The position numbers and the translations under genes are program-made. A stretch of DNA of 37,208 nucleotides from Bacteroides sp. (lineage in GTDB: Bacteria > Bacteroidota > Bacteroidia > Bacteroidales > Muribaculaceae), in the NCBI GenBank assembly GCA_014802445.1, contig JAAVCF010000019.1, positions 1 through 37,208 on the forward strand. Direction: 5' to 3'. The notes beneath the pieces were generated by a model. That model was not told where the DNA came from. It saw nothing but the letters and a program-made list of their open reading frames with translations, and did not search any database. Below are positions 34,667 through 37,208 of this stretch, one piece after another; within the stretch, counting starts at the first letter, position 1; every line of letters begins with the position of its first letter.

Positions 34667-35105
34667 CACTCTGATTCTCGGCATAGGCAACTATGTGCTG
34701 CAGGATGAGGGCTTCGGCGTCCACGCCGTGAAGCGCCTGGCCACTATGGAGCTTCCCGAGGGGGTTGACATCCTGGACGGTGGCACCGCCGGCCTTCACC
34801 TCATGGGCAATCTCCGTAGCTACAGCCGCGTCATTGTGATCGATGCCGCGCTTGACTCCTATCCCGTGGGCACGGTGCGCCGTCTGCGCCCCTCGTTCGG
34901 CGAATTTCCCCCGCTGGTCACCGCTCATGAAATAGGCCTCAAGGACACTCTTGAAGCGATGCAGCTCACAGGCTTCTGCCCTGATGTGGAGCTGGTGGTG
35001 TGTTCGGTCAAGCGCTACACCCGCCTCGGCACCGACCTCAGCCCGGAGGTGGAGGCGGCCCTGCCGCGGGCCATCGAGGCCGCCCTTGAGGCGTGTCGCC
35101 CCTGA
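34641..35105 (+). CDS. hyaD: Hydrogenase maturation endopeptidase
   Basis: A 154-residue protease of the HyaD/HybD family that cuts the C-terminal tail off the large subunit once nickel is inserted. The nickel-sensing residues are visible: Glu in GIGNYVLQDEGFGVH, Asp in VIVIDAALDSY, and His in VTAHEIGLKDT. ATG 34641 gives the standard N-terminus just before TLILGIGN. It is the last gene of the operon and is followed by a strong terminator. Dedicated nickel-insertion genes hypA and hypB and the carbamoyltransferase gene hypF are not in this operon. Confidence 0.95.
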   Translation: MDSTKETPDTLILGIGNYVLQDEGFGVHAVKRLATMELPEGVDILDGGTAGLHLMGNLRSYSRVIVIDAALDSYPVGTVRRLRPSFGEFPPLVTAHEIGLKDTLEAMQLTGFCPDVELVVCSVKRYTRLGTDLSPEVEAALPRAIEAALEACRP

Positions 35106-35134
35106 TTTCTGCATCATCCATCTATTTTTTACTC

Positions 35135-35182
35135 TGCGGCCGCGCTGTGTCATCCAGTGCGGCCGCATTTGCTAATTTTTTT
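35135..35182 (+). terminator. Intrinsic terminator of the hydrogenase operon
   Basis: TGCGGCCGC (35135-35143) pairs perfectly with GCGGCCGCA (35159-35167), and inner CTG/CAG pairs extend the stem. A T-rich tract follows to 35182. It lies 30 bp after the hyaD stop. The remaining 35183-35301 is AT-rich leader or promoter DNA of the next gene without a clean promoter match. Confidence 0.88.
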
Positions 35183-35301
35183 GCAGGATGTGCGAAAAAA
35201 CTAAAAAAAAATAACTAATTTTGGGCCGTTCTATTGCCCGTAGTAGAGATTTCGGGCTTTCACGATTTTTTCTTACCTTAATTCACCCTAAAAACATTTG
35301 C

Positions 35302-37208
35302 ATGCTTCGCAAGAAATTGCTGTGCCTTGCGGCACTGGGCGCATCCTCGCTATGGGCGTCCGCTGATCTTCCTGTAAAGATTCAGAACACTTCAAACGGT
35401 CAATTTGCTGACTCCGACATTTATGTTGCCATCATCGGCAAGCAAGGTGACAGCTCCATCTATTATGACCTCACCGCCACGGCCAATCAGGGCCGCTGTG
35501 TGGTCAATCGTCTGGATGAGAGCGTTAACCGCCTCCACAAGGACGGTTACAACGATTGGGATTATGCCGACGTGTTCGTTCCCCTGTCGCAGATAAAGGA
35601 TCACACTGTCTATCTGGGCGACACCCACGCCTGCCGTATGTTCTTCTCCTTCAAGTCGCCGATGTATCTCCACGCTTTTGCCGACGGAGGCTACACGGGC
35701 GCTGACCTCAACAACCCCGGCGACCCCAATGCCGACATCCGCTGGGAGCTCGTGGAGTTCACTTATGAGCCCGGATTTGAGGGCGTAGGCCAGATTTGGA
35801 TTAACACCACCCGCGTTGATGCTTTCCAGTATCCCATGGGTCTGGAGCTTTACTCGGCAGGTAACCGTGCCGGCAGCACAGCCTACATCCAGCGCGGCGA
35901 ATACGTTAATTATCAAACCGTCATTGACCGTTGGAACGCCAACTACGGCAACACCATCTTCGCCAACTGCTACAACAATCCCATCGGCAAGGACAATCTG
36001 GGCGGCATCATCAAGCAGCCCTCAAAGGTGGCCGCTCTCAAGCAGTCCGACATCTTTGCCGAATATATTAATAAGGTGTGGGACTATTTCCGCTACAACA
36101 CCGCCAACATCCGCATGGGTGTGCTCGGCCGCTGGGAAGGCCGTGTGGACGGTGACCGCTTTGTGCTCACCTGCGTGGAGGGTAGCTACTGGCAGCCCGG
36201 CAGCCAGGCCATTATCTATTGGAAGCCCTCAACCGAGGACGCCATTGAAGGTGCCGGCGCTTTTGCTTCAGGCAATGCGACTGACCTGACCGTTCAGGCA
36301 ATGTTCTGCGCCGCCTTTAACCGCGGCCAGGTCCGCACCACCACTGACCTTCAGGACTGGGACCCCGACAATGGCATCCGTCCCTTCCAGGGAGGCACCG
36401 AATTCCCCTGCAACGAGTATGTGAAGTTCTTCCATGACACCGCCATCAGTGTGTCAGACGGCAAAACCTACGCTTTTGCTTACGATGACACCTTTGACCA
36501 GAGCGCCACAAGCTATTCCACCGCGCCTCAGAGCGCCGTGGTGAGCGTAGGCGGCTTCAACGGCACTGTCGTTACCCCTCCTGATCCCGTGCAGCCCGAG
36601 CCCGCAAACGTTCCCGCCGCTCCCGCTCCCTCAGTTAACGGCTCGCTTGTGAAGAGCCTCTATTCAGGCAGCTATTCAACCATCGCTCCTGAATTTATGG
36701 TTGGCGGCTGGGGCCAGGCCACTCAGGCTTCTATTGTGCCCTGCGACGGCAACGATGCTTACCGCATGACCAATTTCAATTATCTCGGCTTCCAGATTTC
36801 GCCTTCTGATGGCCGTGTGGACGTGTCGGACATGGAGGTTTTACACCTTGACCTCTACGCTCATGAGGCTATGACCCTGCACCTGTATCCCATCTCGTTT
36901 GACCCCACCGTTGACGACAATGGTGTGGAGCTTCGTCTGGAGGGTGGCCGCTGGAACTCATTTGACCTTGACCTGAACCAGTTTGACCGCGTGAACTTCG
37001 CCAACTTCGCTCAGCTTAAGTTTGACGGTGGTAATGGCCAGACATTCTACATTGACAATATCTTCTTCTATCGCCGCCCCGTTGTGGCTCCCGTTCCCGC
37101 CGCTCCCGCTCCCTCAGTTGACGGCTCGCTTGTGAAGAGCCTCTATTCAGGCAGCTATTCAACCATCGCTCCTGAATTTATGGTTGGCGGCTGGGGCCAG
37201 GCCACTCA
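35302..37208 (+). CDS. Secreted GH64-like beta-1,3-glucanase with tandem C-terminal modules (partial)
   Basis: Incomplete: 635 codons are open from ATG 35302 to the window end. A Sec signal peptide (MLRKKLLCLAALGASSLWASA) leads into a ~400-residue domain resembling GH64/thaumatin-like beta-1,3-glucanases: LPVKIQNTSNGQFADSDIYV, WELVEFTYEPG (Glu152) and INTTRVDAFQYPMGLELY (Asp173), which I take as the likely acid pair by family analogy. A Pro/Ala-rich linker (~430-445) follows. Then comes a ~160-residue beta-rich module (SVNGSLVKSLYSGSYST onward) and the start of a second copy. It probably cleaves fungal, oat or algal beta-1,3-glucans outside the cell or in the periplasm. Confidence 0.75.
   Translation, partial: MLRKKLLCLAALGASSLWASADLPVKIQNTSNGQFADSDIYVAIIGKQGDSSIYYDLTATANQGRCVVNRLDESVNRLHKDGYNDWDYADVFVPLSQIKDHTVYLGDTHACRMFFSFKSPMYLHAFADGGYTGADLNNPGDPNADIRWELVEFTYEPGFEGVGQIWINTTRVDAFQYPMGLELYSAGNRAGSTAYIQRGEYVNYQTVIDRWNANYGNTIFANCYNNPIGKDNLGGIIKQPSKVAALKQSDIFAEYINKVWDYFRYNTANIRMGVLGRWEGRVDGDRFVLTCVEGSYWQPGSQAIIYWKPSTEDAIEGAGAFASGNATDLTVQAMFCAAFNRGQVRTTTDLQDWDPDNGIRPFQGGTEFPCNEYVKFFHDTAISVSDGKTYAFAYDDTFDQSATSYSTAPQSAVVSVGGFNGTVVTPPDPVQPEPANVPAAPAPSVNGSLVKSLYSGSYSTIAPEFMVGGWGQATQASIVPCDGNDAYRMTNFNYLGFQISPSDGRVDVSDMEVLHLDLYAHEAMTLHLYPISFDPTVDDNGVELRLEGGRWNSFDLDLNQFDRVNFANFAQLKFDGGNGQTFYIDNIFFYRRPVVAPVPAAPAPSVDGSLVKSLYSGSYSTIAPEFMVGGWGQAT
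36610..37208 (+). repeat. Tandem duplicated module in the glucanase gene
   Basis: 36610-36725 and 37093-37208 are identical over 116 bp except one base (ttaacgg versus ttgacgg), giving a period of 483 bp or 161 codons. The duplication preserves the frame and starts in the Pro/Ala linker, so it adds whole modules. The second copy runs off the window; more copies may follow. Confidence 0.9.

Noticed and set aside
35392..36289. Open frames on both strands within the glucanase region
   Set aside because: They are out-of-frame shadows of the long frame starting at 35302, which carries a signal peptide and a recognisable fold.

Overview
The window reads as a chromosomal segment of a gut-type Bacteroidales bacterium, most likely Muribaculaceae-like. 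This is an inference from three things: fairly high GC for the phylum, repeated Bacteroidetes-type promoters (TTTG/TTG, about 19 nt, then TAnnTTTG), and family content such as DUF4254, a secreted protein with a type-IX-like tail, a GH64-like glucanase and a YbhGFSR-like exporter. No rRNA, tRNA, CRISPR array, phage or transposase gene was seen.

Layout. 1-471 is non-coding repeat DNA: a MITE-like element and a 7-bp tandem repeat. 472-1455 (minus) holds a low-molecular-weight tyrosine phosphatase and cytidine deaminase. 1606-4377 (minus) is a large secreted protein with its own promoter and terminator. 4378-5477 is a 1.1 kb spacer with four ~70-bp tandem units and a second copy of the MITE-like element. 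5478-8057 (minus) holds a Bax-inhibitor-1 membrane protein and argS; argS shares a divergent promoter region with polA (8142-10904, plus). 10918-16403 (minus) is a tightly overlapping five-gene operon: DUF4254 protein, GT9 glycosyltransferase, ruvB, a Wzx-like flippase and a GT4 glycosyltransferase. 16477-18723 (minus) is a ROK sugar kinase with a PAP2 phosphatase fused to a barrel-like tail. An Lrp/AsnC regulator, a LolC/E-type permease and rbfA follow (all minus).

21834-28441 (plus) is one drug-exporter operon: TetR regulator, TolC, HlyD, two ABC ATPases and two ABC-2 permeases. This is the E. coli YbhGFSR layout plus a TolC, with the two YbhF halves on separate genes. 28525-35105 (plus) is a compact membrane [NiFe]-hydrogenase operon, hypC-hypD-hypE-hyaA-hyaB-hyaC-hyaD. 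Its small subunit has the six-cysteine proximal-cluster pattern of oxygen-tolerant group 1d enzymes. From 35302 to the window end is an incomplete secreted GH64-like beta-1,3-glucanase carrying tandem C-terminal modules.

Two intergenic stretches look like unannotated structured RNAs. One lies on the plus strand at about 18890-19030, with a long hairpin followed by a strong intrinsic terminator. The other lies on the minus strand at about 21702-21460; it starts exactly where a consensus promoter predicts and folds into several strong stems including a GNRA tetraloop. I could not match either to a known family by eye, and they are the best candidates for something undescribed here. Other points of note are the degenerate proofreading motifs of PolA, the MITE-like palindromic repeats, and the PAP2-barrel fusion.
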